Below, piece after piece: positions 1 to 8,693 of a stretch of 64,000 nt of DNA. The translations under genes and the position numbers were made by a program. The DNA lies in assembly GCF_014836615.1 (NCBI RefSeq), contig NZ_JACSQN010000002.1:248001-312000 (forward strand), read 5' to 3'. The notes beneath the pieces were generated by a model. The model did not search any database and had not been told where the DNA came from. It was given only the letters and a program-made list of their open reading frames with translations. Source of the DNA: Sporosarcina quadrami (GTDB taxonomy: Bacteria > Bacillota > Bacilli > Bacillales_A > Planococcaceae). The first letter of the stretch is position 1. Each line of letters starts with the position of its first letter.

Positions 1-1485
1 AAACTTATCGAATTCCAAGAAACAATCATTGCCGAAGTCGGCAAAGAAAAAATGGAAATCACATTATTCCAACTGGATGAAGATGTATTAAATGAAGTTA
101 AAGTGAAATGTGAAGCAGACTTAATCAGCGCTATCCAAACGGAAGAGAAGCATGCCCGTGAAGAAGCGATTACTGCAGTGAAAAATGATATTATTGATCA
201 ATATACTGAAGCAGAAGCTGATGACGATAAAATGAAGCAAGTGAAAAGCGTGTTGGATCATCTCGTTAAAGAGGAAGTCCGTCGCCTTATTACTGATGAA
301 AAAGTCCGTCCTGATGGTCGTGGTTTGGATGAAATCCGCCCATTGTCTTCCGAAGTCGGTATTTTTCCACGTACACACGGTTCAGGGTTGTTCACGCGTG
401 GACAAACTCAGGCATTGAGTGTTTGTACATTAGGTGCACTTGGCGAAGTGCAGATTATTGATGGACTTGGTCTTGAGGAATCTAAGCGTTTCATGCATCA
501 TTATAACTTCCCTAATTTCAGTGTCGGTGAAACAGGTCCGATCCGTGGTCCGGGTCGTCGTGAAATTGGTCATGGTGCACTTGGTGAGCGTGCCCTTGAA
601 GCAATTCTTCCAGAGGAAACGGATTTCCCTTACACAATCCGTCTAGTGGCAGAAGTACTTGAATCGAATGGTTCTTCATCTCAGGCGTCCATCTGTGCAT
701 CCACAATGGCAATGATGAATGCAGGTGTTCCAATTAAAGCACCAGTAGCTGGAATTGCTATGGGACTAGTCAAAAAAGGTGAAAACTATTCTGTCCTTTC
801 GGATATCCAAGGTATGGAAGACCACTTAGGAGATATGGACTTCAAAGTTGCTGGAACAGAAAAAGGAATTACAGCTTTGCAGATGGATATTAAAATTGAC
901 GGTCTTTCCCGCGAGATTCTTGAAGAATCATTAACACAAGCGAAAATTGGCCGTATGAAGATTCTTGATCATATGCTTTCAACAATTTCTACACCAAGTG
1001 AAGAATTGTCTGCATATGCACCGAAAATTATTATGATCCACATTAATCCAGACAAAATCCGTGATGTAATTGGACCTGGTGGTAAAGTGATTAATAAGAT
1101 CATTGAAGAAACTGGCGTCAAAATTGATACGGAGCAAGATGGAACAATTTACATTTCTTCACCTGATTCGCCGATGAACGCAAAAGCGAAAGCGATGATT
1201 GAGAATATCGTACGCGAGGCGAAAGTTGGGGAGTATCATTTAGGAAAAGTAAAACGAATCGAGAAATTCGGAGCATTCGTAGAAATCTTCCCAGGTAAAG
1301 ATGGCTTACTTCATATTTCTGAAATTCAGGAAGAACGTACAAAAGCTGTTGAAGATGTATTGAAGTTAGATGATGAACTAATGGTTAAGGTTATTGAAAT
1401 CGACAACCAAGGACGCGTCAATCTATCTCGCAAGATTGTAGTTAAAGAAGAAAAAGAAGCAGCTGAAAAAGAAAATAACGCGTAA
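1..1485 (+). CDS. pnp: Polyribonucleotide nucleotidyltransferase (PNPase), 5'-truncated by window edge
   Basis: The reading frame is open from base 1, so only the C-terminal 494 codons are visible; roughly 200 residues are missing compared with the usual ~700-residue family length. PNPase is a phosphate-dependent 3'-to-5' exoribonuclease and polymerase in the cytoplasm. Visible parts are the second RNase PH-like domain (with the FTRGQTQ and GRREIGHG segments), a KH domain ([12 protein letters not shown], about codons 355-370) and a C-terminal S1 domain ([20 protein letters not shown]). The tail is acidic and Glu/Lys-rich. The gene ends in a strong terminator and is followed by an M16 peptidase, as in Bacillus. 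Identification is secure. Confidence 0.97.
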   Translation, partial: KLIEFQETIIAEVGKEKMEITLFQLDEDVLNEVKVKCEADLISAIQTEEKHAREEAITAVKNDIIDQYTEAEADDDKMKQVKSVLDHLVKEEVRRLITDEKVRPDGRGLDEIRPLSSEVGIFPRTHGSGLFTRGQTQALSVCTLGALGEVQIIDGLGLEESKRFMHHYNFPNFSVGETGPIRGPGRREIGHGALGERALEAILPEETDFPYTIRLVAEVLESNGSSSQASICASTMAMMNAGVPIKAPVAGIAMGLVKKGENYSVLSDIQGMEDHLGDMDFKVAGTEKGITALQMDIKIDGLSREILEESLTQAKIGRMKILDHMLSTISTPSEELSAYAPKIIMIHINPDKIRDVIGPGGKVINKIIEETGVKIDTEQDGTIYISSPDSPMNAKAKAMIENIVREAKVGEYHLGKVKRIEKFGAFVEIFPGKDGLLHISEIQEERTKAVEDVLKLDDELMVKVIEIDNQGRVNLSRKIVVKEEKEAAEKENNA

Positions 1486-1506
1486 TTCAATCGCATACTC
1501 TATAAT

Positions 1507-1549
1507 AAAAAGCCCCCACTTTGCATCAATGAAGAGGGAGGCTTTTTGT
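1507..1549 (+). terminator. Rho-independent terminator of pnp
   Basis: A stem pairs AAAAAGCC(C)CC with GG(A)GGCTTTTT around a ~20-nt loop and runs into T-rich sequence. It ends just upstream of the ribosome binding site of the next gene, so that gene probably needs its own promoter or read-through. Confidence 0.8.
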
Positions 1550-1579
1550 TCTTTCGAAAACAAAAGGAGGATGAACTGT

Positions 1580-2824
1580 TTGATAAATAAGCATATATGT
1601 GAAAACGGAGCGAGAATTGTGCATGAAAAGATGCCGTATGTTCGTTCGGTTGCTATTGGAATTTGGGTGAAAGCAGGTTCGGCATATGAAAAGGAGGGGG
1701 AATGGGGCCTCTCTCATTTCATTGAGCATATGCTATTTAAAGGAACACCGACTAGAAGTGCTAAAATGATCGCAGAACAGTTCGACAGAATGGGTGGTGA
1801 CATCAACGCCTACACATCAAAAGAATTGACGTGCTATACGACAACCGTGTTAGACAATCACGCAAATGAGGCGATAGACATCCTTGCTGATATGTTTTTC
1901 AATTCATTGTTCGATGAAAACGAAATGAAAAAAGAAAAGACGGTTATATTAGATGAAATTGCTTCAGTAGAAGATACGCCAGATGATGATGTGGATGAAC
2001 GCTTGTGGGCTGCCATGTATCCTGATCATCCAATTGGCAGATCAATCGGTGGGATAAAAGAGACCATTGAAACATTTGATAAGAAAATGATTAACGATTA
2101 TATGAAAGAACATTATAGACCAGAAAATATTGTAATCTCAGTCGCGGGTAACTATAACGAAACACTTATTGATTGTGTAATAAAGCATTTTGGCACGTTC
2201 ACTGTTTTAGAGAGTGAACGTGCTCAAGAACAATCACCTCCGATTTTTCAGGGAAAGTCAATAAGTAAAATGAAAGATATCGAGCAAGCGCATATTTGTT
2301 TAGCTTATCCAGGTTTAAAACTGAAAGATCATCGGCTCCATGACTTGATTCTTCTGGATAGTATTATCGGTGGAACAATGTCTTCTAGATTGTTCCAGGA
2401 AATCCGTGAAGAACGTGGTCTTGCCTATTCGGTCTATTCCTATTACTCTTCCTACTTATCTACGGGCTCATTTGTCATTTATGGCGGGACATCTCCAGAG
2501 CACTTGGATGAGATGGTCTCAATGATGGACGCTATCATTAATAATGTTGTCATGAACGGGATATCAGCTAGAGAGTTATCAAACGCTAAAGAACAGTTGA
2601 AAGGAAGCTTCTTGCTTGGACTAGAAAGTTCTGAATCACGGATGCACCGTAACGGGAATAATGAATTAATCCTTCAGGAACATAAAACGATGGATGAAGT
2701 TGTTGCATTGATTGATAATGTCAAAATAGAAGACGTCATCGTAATGGCAAGAGAGATTTTTAATAGTGAACGTGCTGTTTCTGTAATTGCCCCTCAAGTT
2801 GAAGAATGTGAGTCGCGAAATTGA
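1580..2824 (+). CDS. mlpA: M16-family zinc metallopeptidase (MlpA/YmxG)
   Basis: Predicted pitrilysin/processing-peptidase-like protease of 414 residues. The inverted zinc motif HxxEH is present as HFIEH about 50 residues in, and a downstream Glu-rich segment (ILDEIASVEDTPDDDVDE) fits the third zinc ligand region. The C-terminal half carries the family's R/Y pair region (EIREERGLAYSVYSYYSS). The start chosen is TTG at 1580, because the ribosome binding site AAAGGAGG ends at 1570, directly against an in-frame ATG at 1571. The gene follows pnp and precedes ymxH, exactly as in B. subtilis. Its natural substrate is not evident from sequence. Confidence 0.92.
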   Translation: MINKHICENGARIVHEKMPYVRSVAIGIWVKAGSAYEKEGEWGLSHFIEHMLFKGTPTRSAKMIAEQFDRMGGDINAYTSKELTCYTTTVLDNHANEAIDILADMFFNSLFDENEMKKEKTVILDEIASVEDTPDDDVDERLWAAMYPDHPIGRSIGGIKETIETFDKKMINDYMKEHYRPENIVISVAGNYNETLIDCVIKHFGTFTVLESERAQEQSPPIFQGKSISKMKDIEQAHICLAYPGLKLKDHRLHDLILLDSIIGGTMSSRLFQEIREERGLAYSVYSYYSSYLSTGSFVIYGGTSPEHLDEMVSMMDAIINNVVMNGISARELSNAKEQLKGSFLLGLESSESRMHRNGNNELILQEHKTMDEVVALIDNVKIEDVIVMAREIFNSERAVSVIAPQVEECESRN

Positions 2825-2885
2825 AATAGGCAGTTTTAAGCATAGCTTGACATATGATAAGTAAGACTAGTCAAGGAGGATGAGT

Positions 2886-3164
2886 ATGCTGTTATCTGAA
2901 ATGGCTCAAAAAGAGCTGATACAAGTGGAAGACGGAGTCCGTTATGGGTTTCTCGCGGATACTGATTTAATTTTCAATCGTAAAACAGGGGATATTATCG
3001 GTTTTGAAGTAAAGAAAAAATTCAGTCGGATGCCTTTTCGCAATAAAGAACAGGAAAGTGTAGAGTTCATACCTTGGAGTGAAATTGTATTAGTCGGCGA
3101 GCACCGCATACTATTTGGAAAAACACATAGCATGGGGGATTTTGATGTTGAAGACGACTACTAA
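2886..3164 (+). CDS. ymxH: YlmC/YmxH-family PRC-barrel protein
   Basis: A protein of 92 residues with the PRC-barrel-like fold signature of the YlmC/YmxH sporulation-associated family (LIFNRKTGDIIGFEV; VLVGEHRILF). Its biochemical role is unknown. ATG at 2886 is preferred over ATG at 2880, since the ribosome binding site AAGGAGG (2873-2879) touches the latter and leaves 6 nt before the former. Its end overlaps the start of dpaA by 20 bases, implying translational coupling with the dipicolinate synthase genes, the same neighbourhood as in B. subtilis. Confidence 0.88.
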   Translation: MLLSEMAQKELIQVEDGVRYGFLADTDLIFNRKTGDIIGFEVKKKFSRMPFRNKEQESVEFIPWSEIVLVGEHRILFGKTHSMGDFDVEDDY

Positions 3165-3927
3165 TAGTTGGCTATTCATTGGCACAGATTCACGTTTGTC
3201 CACGTGCAGTAAAATTATGAAAGGTTTAGGCTATGAAGCGAATCATTATAACGGTAACAGCTTTTCTACCGAATTATCTACACTTATTGACGAGCTTGCA
3301 CCATCACATATTGTTTTGCCCATAATCGAAATGGAAGAAATGATACCAGCAGAAAAGTTTCCTAAAGGAGCTACTGTCTATCCAGGTATCATTTCCTCCG
3401 AATGGCTTTCAAAGTATGAAGAAGCACACATTCCGGTTCATTCATATATCAAAGAGGTTGAATATGTTTGGGAAAATGCCCGACTGACTGCAGAAGGATT
3501 TTTGCTAGAGTATTACGAGTCAACTAAGCAAAGTGTGTTCGGAAAACAGTTTTGCATTACCGGATTTGGAAAAGTCGCTAAAATGATGGCTGAAGTACTC
3601 TCGGCTATGGGAGGTACAGTCGCGATTATGGCAAGGTCGAGTGAACAGCTAGGTGAAGCGGCCGCTCTCGGTTACACAACTTGTGAGTTCAACCCTACTA
3701 ACTTAAGTGAACATAAAACTCTCATCAATACAGTTCCAGCACGTTGGCTGAAACCAGATGATAAGCAGGAATTACGCATATTCGATCTTGCTTCTGCACC
3801 TGGTTGCCTAAAGGAAAATGCCCCTGATGAATACTATACAATACACCTCGGTTTGCCAGGAAAGCACTTTCCGATCGACGCTGCTAATGCGTTGGCTAAA
3901 GCGCTACTGAGGATGAATAGTGCGTGA
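3145..3927 (+). CDS. dpaA: Dipicolinate synthase subunit A
   Basis: Subunit A (SpoVFA) of the enzyme that makes dipicolinic acid from the dihydrodipicolinate-pathway intermediate in the mother cell during sporulation; the product accumulates in the spore core with calcium. The 260-residue protein has an N-terminal segment followed by a Rossmann-type nucleotide fold (FCITGFGKVAKMMAEVLSAMG). ATG at 3145 is chosen because GGGGG at 3134-3138 lies six bases upstream; it overlaps ymxH. It is somewhat shorter than the ~297-residue B. subtilis protein. dpaB follows 12 bases later. In B. subtilis the operon is sigma-K dependent; no convincing sigma-K promoter was found here. Confidence 0.95.
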   Translation: MLKTTTNSWLFIGTDSRLSTCSKIMKGLGYEANHYNGNSFSTELSTLIDELAPSHIVLPIIEMEEMIPAEKFPKGATVYPGIISSEWLSKYEEAHIPVHSYIKEVEYVWENARLTAEGFLLEYYESTKQSVFGKQFCITGFGKVAKMMAEVLSAMGGTVAIMARSSEQLGEAAALGYTTCEFNPTNLSEHKTLINTVPARWLKPDDKQELRIFDLASAPGCLKENAPDEYYTIHLGLPGKHFPIDAANALAKALLRMNSA

Positions 3928-3939
3928 AAGGGGAATAAA

Positions 3940-4524
3940 ATGCTGCAAGGAAAAAGGATCGGTCTTGGAATAACCGCTTCACATTGCACATATGACCAGA
4001 TTATTCCGGTCATCGAGAATTTGCAGGCTAATGGCGCAACAGTCGTACCTGTTATTACGCATTCTGTTTTAACCGCGGCAACCCGATTCGGAACAGGGGA
4101 AGAGTGGATTGATAAAATTGAGGGGGCGACAGGTCAAAAGGTGATTTCAACGATTGTCGGAGCTGAACCTTTTGGTCCCGCGTCACCTGTTGATTGTATG
4201 ATTATTGCTCCTATGACCGGAAATTCAATTAGTAAATTAGCAAATGCCGCAACTGATTCACCAGTGCTCATGGCAGCCAAAGCCACGTTACGCAATGGCA
4301 GTCCGGTGTTATTAGGAATTTCTACAAATGATGCATTAGGTTTAAATGCCGGTAACATTGTTAAATTGCTGAATATGAAAAATGTCTTTTTCATCCCTTT
4401 TGGACAGGATGATCCACATAACAAGCCAAATTCATTGATCTCCGATTTCACATTGATGGTACCCGCAGCGGCAGCAGCTCTTGAGAAAAGACAACTACAA
4501 CCATTGCTCATTATACATCCATAA
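3940..4524 (+). CDS. dpaB: Dipicolinate synthase subunit B (flavoprotein)
   Basis: SpoVFB, the flavoprotein subunit of dipicolinate synthase, 194 residues, close to the usual ~200. The sequence is a Cys-decarboxylase/flavoprotein-like fold with the typical IIAPMTGNSISKLANA segment and the opening IGLGITASHCTYDQI. The ribosome binding site is AAGGGGA before ATG 3940. It forms a two-gene unit with dpaA; no clear hairpin terminator separates it from the asd promoter region. Confidence 0.95.
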   Translation: MLQGKRIGLGITASHCTYDQIIPVIENLQANGATVVPVITHSVLTAATRFGTGEEWIDKIEGATGQKVISTIVGAEPFGPASPVDCMIIAPMTGNSISKLANAATDSPVLMAAKATLRNGSPVLLGISTNDALGLNAGNIVKLLNMKNVFFIPFGQDDPHNKPNSLISDFTLMVPAAAAALEKRQLQPLLIIHP

Positions 4525-4554
4525 AAAAATACAAAAGCAGAACCATTTCAATTA

Positions 4555-4563
4555 TGATATAAT
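4555..4563 (+). promoter_or_regulatory. Extended -10 promoter of asd
   Basis: TGATATAAT is a perfect extended -10 element (TGnTATAAT). No good -35 is visible 17 bases upstream, which fits an extended -10 promoter. Transcription would begin near 4570, five bases before the first arm of the leader structure described next. Confidence 0.6.
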
Positions 4564-4569
4564 TCCTCC

Positions 4570-4691
4570 AATGAACTCTTGTACTAGTAGAGAATAAGGC
4601 TATAGGGGCATTGTTAGTTCTACTACGTAATGCATCCTTAAACTCTTCTCTGTATATTTACACAAGAGTCTTTATTAATTGTTAAGGGGAG
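4570..4691 (+). ncRNA. Candidate structured 5' leader (cis-regulatory RNA) of asd
   Basis: Four pairings nest perfectly inside one another. ACTCTTGT (4575-4582) pairs with ACAAGAGT (4662-4669), AGAGAA (4589-4594) with TTCTCT (4646-4651), TAAGG (4595-4599) with CCTTA (4636-4640), and GCATT (4608-4612) with AATGC (4629-4633). They form one long arm with internal loops that starts about five bases after the predicted transcription start and ends 15 bases before the ribosome binding site. No poly-T terminator follows, so control of translation or RNA stability is more likely than attenuation. It does not show the conserved core of the lysine, SAM, T-box or purine leaders known to me. Function is inferred from structure and position only. 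Confidence 0.5.
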
Positions 4692-4697
4692 ATGGAA

Positions 4698-5729
4698 TTG
4701 AAAAAACAAGATTTGAACGTCGCGATCGTTGGTGCAACTGGTGCGGTAGGTGGTAAGATTCTTGAAAAGTTAGTAGAGCGACAATTTCCAGCTAAGTCGA
4801 TTAAAATGCTAGCTTCAAAGAGATCTGCTGGATCCAAAATTATTGTTGAAGGAAAAAATTATATCGTTGAAGAAACGGTACCTGAATCTTTCGAAGGTAT
4901 AGATATCGCATTCTTTAGCGCCGGTGGTTCCATTTCCCAGACATTCGCACACGAAGCCGTGAAACGTGGTGCTATTGTTATTGATAACACAAGTGCATTC
5001 CGAATGGATGCGGATATACCGCTTGTTGTGCCGGAAGTAAACGCTGACGAACTTAATCGTCACAATGGCATTATTGCAAATCCTAATTGTTCTACCATCC
5101 AAATGGTTACAGCATTGAAAGCGATTAAGGAAAAATTCGGCATAAACCGAATTATTGTATCGACTTATCAAGCGGTTTCTGGAGCGGGAGCCGAAGCGAT
5201 TGAAGAACTAAGTGAGCAGAGTCTTCAAATGGATAGCCGCACTGACATTAAAGCGGTACTACTGCCGTCTGCTTCAGCCGAAAAGCATTATCCGATTGCT
5301 TTCAATGTCATACCGCAAATCGATCTATTTGATGAATCAGGATACACATTGGAAGAACTGAAGATGATGAATGAAACGAAAAAGATATTTGCAGACGAGA
5401 AAATTGCTGTTGCTGCAACATGTGTACGACTACCTGTCGTTACTGGCCATTCGGAATCAGTATATATTGAATTAAATAGGGAAGATGTTTCTGTAGAGGA
5501 TATCCGTTCGGCTATTAAAACAACGCCTGGAGTGGTCATACAAGACGATCCCTCTTCGCAATTGTATCCGATGCCCTTGTATGCGGAAGGAAAAGATGAA
5601 GTGTTTGTCGGCAGGATTCGTAAAGACCCTACACAGCCGACAGGATTCCATATGTGGATTGTGTCTGACAATCTGCTTAAAGGTGCTGCGTTGAATTCCG
5701 TTCAAATTGCTGAAGAACTTATCAAGTAA
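4698..5729 (+). CDS. asd: Aspartate-semialdehyde dehydrogenase
   Basis: Converts L-aspartyl-4-phosphate to aspartate semialdehyde with NADPH, the branch point to lysine, diaminopimelate, dipicolinate, methionine and threonine. The N-terminus has the GATGAVGG nucleotide-binding loop; the catalytic cysteine lies in NPNCST, and the catalytic His region is RLPVVTGHSE. Length 343 residues is normal. TTG at 4698 is chosen since AAGGGGAG (4684-4691) abuts the in-frame ATG at 4692. Unlike B. subtilis, no aspartokinase gene (dapG) follows; dapA comes next. Confidence 0.97.
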   Translation: MKKQDLNVAIVGATGAVGGKILEKLVERQFPAKSIKMLASKRSAGSKIIVEGKNYIVEETVPESFEGIDIAFFSAGGSISQTFAHEAVKRGAIVIDNTSAFRMDADIPLVVPEVNADELNRHNGIIANPNCSTIQMVTALKAIKEKFGINRIIVSTYQAVSGAGAEAIEELSEQSLQMDSRTDIKAVLLPSASAEKHYPIAFNVIPQIDLFDESGYTLEELKMMNETKKIFADEKIAVAATCVRLPVVTGHSESVYIELNREDVSVEDIRSAIKTTPGVVIQDDPSSQLYPMPLYAEGKDEVFVGRIRKDPTQPTGFHMWIVSDNLLKGAALNSVQIAEELIK

Positions 5730-5778
5730 GTATATTTTTTACGGGAATAGCCCTATAAAGTATAAAAAGGATGATCAA

Positions 5779-6654
5779 ATGGATCTCGGTCAAATTGGAA
5801 CAGCGATGGTAACCCCTTTTTCTAATGCGGGCAACGTCGAGTATGATTTGACAGAAAAGCTTGTTGAGCATTTAATTTCCACTGGTACTGATTCTCTTAT
5901 TGTTTGTGGTACTACAGGAGAGTCTCCGACATTGAATCATGACGAGAAATTTACGGTTTTTAGTAATGTCATTGAAATTGTCAATAAAAGAATTCCGGTC
6001 ATTGCGGGCACAGGGACGTTTAATACAGCTGAATCAGTTAAATTAACGTCTCGGGCCGCAGAGCTAGGTGCAGACGGCGTTATGCTCGTAACACCTTATT
6101 ATAATCGTCCAGACCAAAAAGGTATGGTGGCCCATTTCTCACATATTGCTTCTGAAACAGGTCTGCCAATATTGCTTTATAATATTCCAGGAAGATCTGC
6201 AGTCAATATGTTGCCTGAGACGGTTATTGAACTTTCAAAAATAAAAAATATCCGTGCTGTAAAAGAAGCAAGCGGTAGTTTAGACCAAATGGCGAAAATT
6301 ATAAGTGGGACAGATAGTAGTTTTAAAGTATACAGCGGAGATGATGCTCTGACGTTGCCGTTGTTATCTATTGGTGGTGAAGGTGTCATTTCAGTCGCAT
6401 CCCATATCGTCGGTCTGGAAATGAAGCAGATGATAAGTGCATTTAAAGCTGGTGATACTGAGAAAGCGGCGAATCTCCATAGAAAATTGCTTGCTCTGTT
6501 CCAGGCTATTTTCTCAGCTCCGAATCCCGTTCCAATTAAGTATGCACTATCTGTAATAGGTATAGACACAGGTGGAGTTCGGATGCCTTTGACTGATTTT
6601 GGAGAAGGAAAATCGTTGTTTGATGAAGTATGGCAGAATTATAAAAACGCCTAA
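5779..6654 (+). CDS. dapA: 4-hydroxy-tetrahydrodipicolinate synthase
   Basis: Condenses pyruvate with aspartate semialdehyde, the first committed lysine/diaminopimelate step and the source of the dipicolinate precursor. The 291-residue protein shows the family motifs: GTTGESPTL, the YYNRP tyrosine segment, and the Schiff-base lysine in AVKEASG. ATG 5779 is chosen by its ribosome binding site AAAAAGG (5764-5770); longer in-frame starts upstream have no such site and would reach into asd. It lies 49 bases after asd and probably shares its transcript, ending at a strong terminator. Confidence 0.96.
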   Translation: MDLGQIGTAMVTPFSNAGNVEYDLTEKLVEHLISTGTDSLIVCGTTGESPTLNHDEKFTVFSNVIEIVNKRIPVIAGTGTFNTAESVKLTSRAAELGADGVMLVTPYYNRPDQKGMVAHFSHIASETGLPILLYNIPGRSAVNMLPETVIELSKIKNIRAVKEASGSLDQMAKIISGTDSSFKVYSGDDALTLPLLSIGGEGVISVASHIVGLEMKQMISAFKAGDTEKAANLHRKLLALFQAIFSAPNPVPIKYALSVIGIDTGGVRMPLTDFGEGKSLFDEVWQNYKNA

Positions 6655-6672
6655 TTTTATACTATTTATTTT

Positions 6673-6699
6673 AAGCCGGTAAACTTGCCGGCTTTTTTT
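6673..6699 (+). terminator. Rho-independent terminator of asd-dapA
   Basis: AAGCCGG pairs with CCGGCTT around a short loop, followed by seven T. Confidence 0.9.
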
Positions 6700-6701
6700 G
6701 T

Positions 6702-6910
6702 TTGTGTACTGAGGGCATTCTCAAGTATAATGAAAGATAGTCAATCTGGACGGGTATTTATCACATATGCTGATGCATGCAAAGTAGTCTGCATGTAAGG
6801 CGATCTAGCGAATAAATAGTGTATTGCATATGCATTGATTCGCCGTATCATTATCATAAGCATACATAGACGGTCAATTATCCATCACCAGTCTTTTTAA
6901 TCAAAGTATA
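6702..6910 (+). promoter_or_regulatory. Promoter and hairpin-containing leader of the RNase J gene
   Basis: TTGTGT (6702-6707) and TATAAT (6726-6731) are 18 bases apart, a plausible sigma-A promoter. The ~185-nt leader that follows contains a hairpin CATGCA (6776-6781)/TGCATG (6790-6795) and a longer-range pair GGCGA (6799-6803)/TCGCC (6840-6844). No known riboswitch was recognised. RNase J genes elsewhere can be autoregulated through their leaders, but nothing here proves that. Confidence 0.4.
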
Positions 6911-6922
6911 GGAGGAAACAAT

Positions 6923-8590
6923 GTGACGAAAATGAAAAACGAAGTAATTAGAGTAATTCCACTCGGTGGAGTGGGGGAGATAGGGAAAGCGATGTACGTT
7001 GTCGAAATTGATGATGAGCTATTTATCGTTGATGCGGGTCTAATGTTCCCAGAAGGGGAAATGTTAGGCATTGACATCGTCATTCCGGACATGACATATA
7101 TTGAAGAGAATAAAGATCGTGTAAAAGGAATATTTTTAACGCATGGTCATGAAGATGCAATTGGTTCGATTGCTTATTTGCTACAAAAAGTACAAGCTCC
7201 GGTTTATGGATCTAAACTCACATTAGCATTGGCAAAAGAACATTTGAAAGATATGCCAGCTCCAGCAGGTGTAAAATTCTTCGAAGTGACAAATAAAAGT
7301 CGTATGAACTTCAAGTCGACATATGTTACATTCTTCCATACGACTCACAGCATTCCAGATTCGTTTGGAATCGTATTCCATACGAGTGAAGGTGCGGTTG
7401 TCCATACTGGAGAATTTAAATTTGATCAGTCTGCAAAAGGGAAATACCGTCCCGATATAGCTAAAATGGCGGCATTAGGCGAAGAAGGAGTCTTCATCCT
7501 CATGTCAGATTCTGCTGAAGCGGAACGTCCTGGATACACGACGTCTGAGGTTGTCATTGAAGAGCAATTATCTAAAACGTTTCACGCTGCACAAGGCCGG
7601 TTGCTCGTTGCATTGTATGCTTCAAATTTCATTCGCATCCAACAGGTCTTTGATAAAGCTCTTGAAACAGGCAAAAAAGTAGCTGTTGTAGGTAAGAGTC
7701 TAGAAAGTTATTTCGAAGTAGGAATGCGCTTAGGCTATTTGCAAATCGATGAGGAAATGGTTATATCCGTGAAAGACATCGGAAAATACAGCGATGATCA
7801 AGTTGTTATTATCGTGACAGGCAATCAAGGTGAACCATTAGATGCACTTGAAAAGATTATTCGTAAGCATCATAAAGATATTAAGATTAAAGAAACAGAT
7901 ACTGTCCTTATTACATTCACACCATCACCAAGCATGGAAGTATCTATGTTCCAAATGACAAACGAACTCGCTAAAGCAGGAGCTCACGTTCTTACTTCTC
8001 AGCGGAATGTTCATGTATCTAGTCACGGTAGCCAAGAAGATTTGAAGTTGATGTTAAACTTAATGAAACCTAAATACTTCATCCCTGTTCAAGGTGAATA
8101 TAAAATGCTTATTGCTCATTCGAAAATTGCCCAACAACTTGGATTCCAAAAGTCCGAAATATTTATTGCGGACAAAGGCGATATTGTTGAATACAAAAAC
8201 GATAAAATGCGAATGAGTGGACGTGTACAGGCTGGAAACGTGTTAATAGATGGCATCGGCGTAGGTGATGTCGGGAATATCGTTTTACGCGACAGAAAGC
8301 TGCTTTCGCAAGACGGCATATTTACCGTCGTCGTTACACTTAGTCGAAAACAGAAAAAAATAGCTGCAGGTCCAGAAGTAGTATCACGTGGATTCGTCTA
8401 TGTACGCGAATCTGAAGAGCTTCTTGAGGAATCGAGAAACCTTGTCCGTAAAATCGTTGAGAAATATGTGAATAAAGATACGTTTGAATGGACAAACATT
8501 AAACAAGAGATTCGCGATACATTAAGTTCATATTTGTTCCAACAAACTAAAAGAAGACCAATGATCATCCCAATCATCATGGAATACTAA
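6923..8590 (+). CDS. rnjB: RNase J-family ribonuclease, RNase J2-like
   Basis: A 555-residue beta-lactamase/beta-CASP ribonuclease. RNase J proteins are 5'-to-3' exo- and endoribonucleases that act in mRNA decay and rRNA maturation, usually as a J1/J2 complex. The metal motif reads HGHEDA rather than HGHEDH, so the second-site histidine is replaced by alanine. The other motifs (HTTHSIPDS, HTGEFKFD, SDSAEAERPG, SSHGSQED) are present. The altered motif and the position between dapA and spoIIIE both match the weakly active J2 paralogue (ymfA/rnjB). Start is GTG 6923 with GGAGG at 6911-6915. B. subtilis has tepA next; here it is absent. Confidence 0.88.
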   Translation: MTKMKNEVIRVIPLGGVGEIGKAMYVVEIDDELFIVDAGLMFPEGEMLGIDIVIPDMTYIEENKDRVKGIFLTHGHEDAIGSIAYLLQKVQAPVYGSKLTLALAKEHLKDMPAPAGVKFFEVTNKSRMNFKSTYVTFFHTTHSIPDSFGIVFHTSEGAVVHTGEFKFDQSAKGKYRPDIAKMAALGEEGVFILMSDSAEAERPGYTTSEVVIEEQLSKTFHAAQGRLLVALYASNFIRIQQVFDKALETGKKVAVVGKSLESYFEVGMRLGYLQIDEEMVISVKDIGKYSDDQVVIIVTGNQGEPLDALEKIIRKHHKDIKIKETDTVLITFTPSPSMEVSMFQMTNELAKAGAHVLTSQRNVHVSSHGSQEDLKLMLNLMKPKYFIPVQGEYKMLIAHSKIAQQLGFQKSEIFIADKGDIVEYKNDKMRMSGRVQAGNVLIDGIGVGDVGNIVLRDRKLLSQDGIFTVVVTLSRKQKKIAAGPEVVSRGFVYVRESEELLEESRNLVRKIVEKYVNKDTFEWTNIKQEIRDTLSSYLFQQTKRRPMIIPIIMEY

Positions 8591-8633
8591 AACGGAATAA
8601 AACCGTCGGCAACGGACGGCTATCATGACATAC

Positions 8634-8676
8634 AAAAAGGATTTCCAAGCCGTCTGTACGGCAGGAAATCCTTTTT
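8634..8676 (+). terminator. Strong terminator between rnjB and spoIIIE
   Basis: A 13-bp perfect outer stem (AAAAAGGATTTCC/GGAAATCCTTTTT) encloses a second perfect 5-bp stem GCCGT/ACGGC with a CTGT loop. A smaller hairpin, CCGTC/GACGG, lies just before it at 8603-8619. Confidence 0.92.
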
Positions 8677-8693
8677 GCGAAAGGAGGAGGAAA

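Noticed and set aside
3100..3134. Sigma-K promoter for dpaAB inside ymxH
   Set aside because: CATA-type sequences occur (3107, 3126) but no AC element lies at the right distance.
4570..4691. Lysine riboswitch before asd
   Set aside because: The leader is too short and lacks the conserved multi-helix core sequences of that class; it was kept only as an unclassified candidate.
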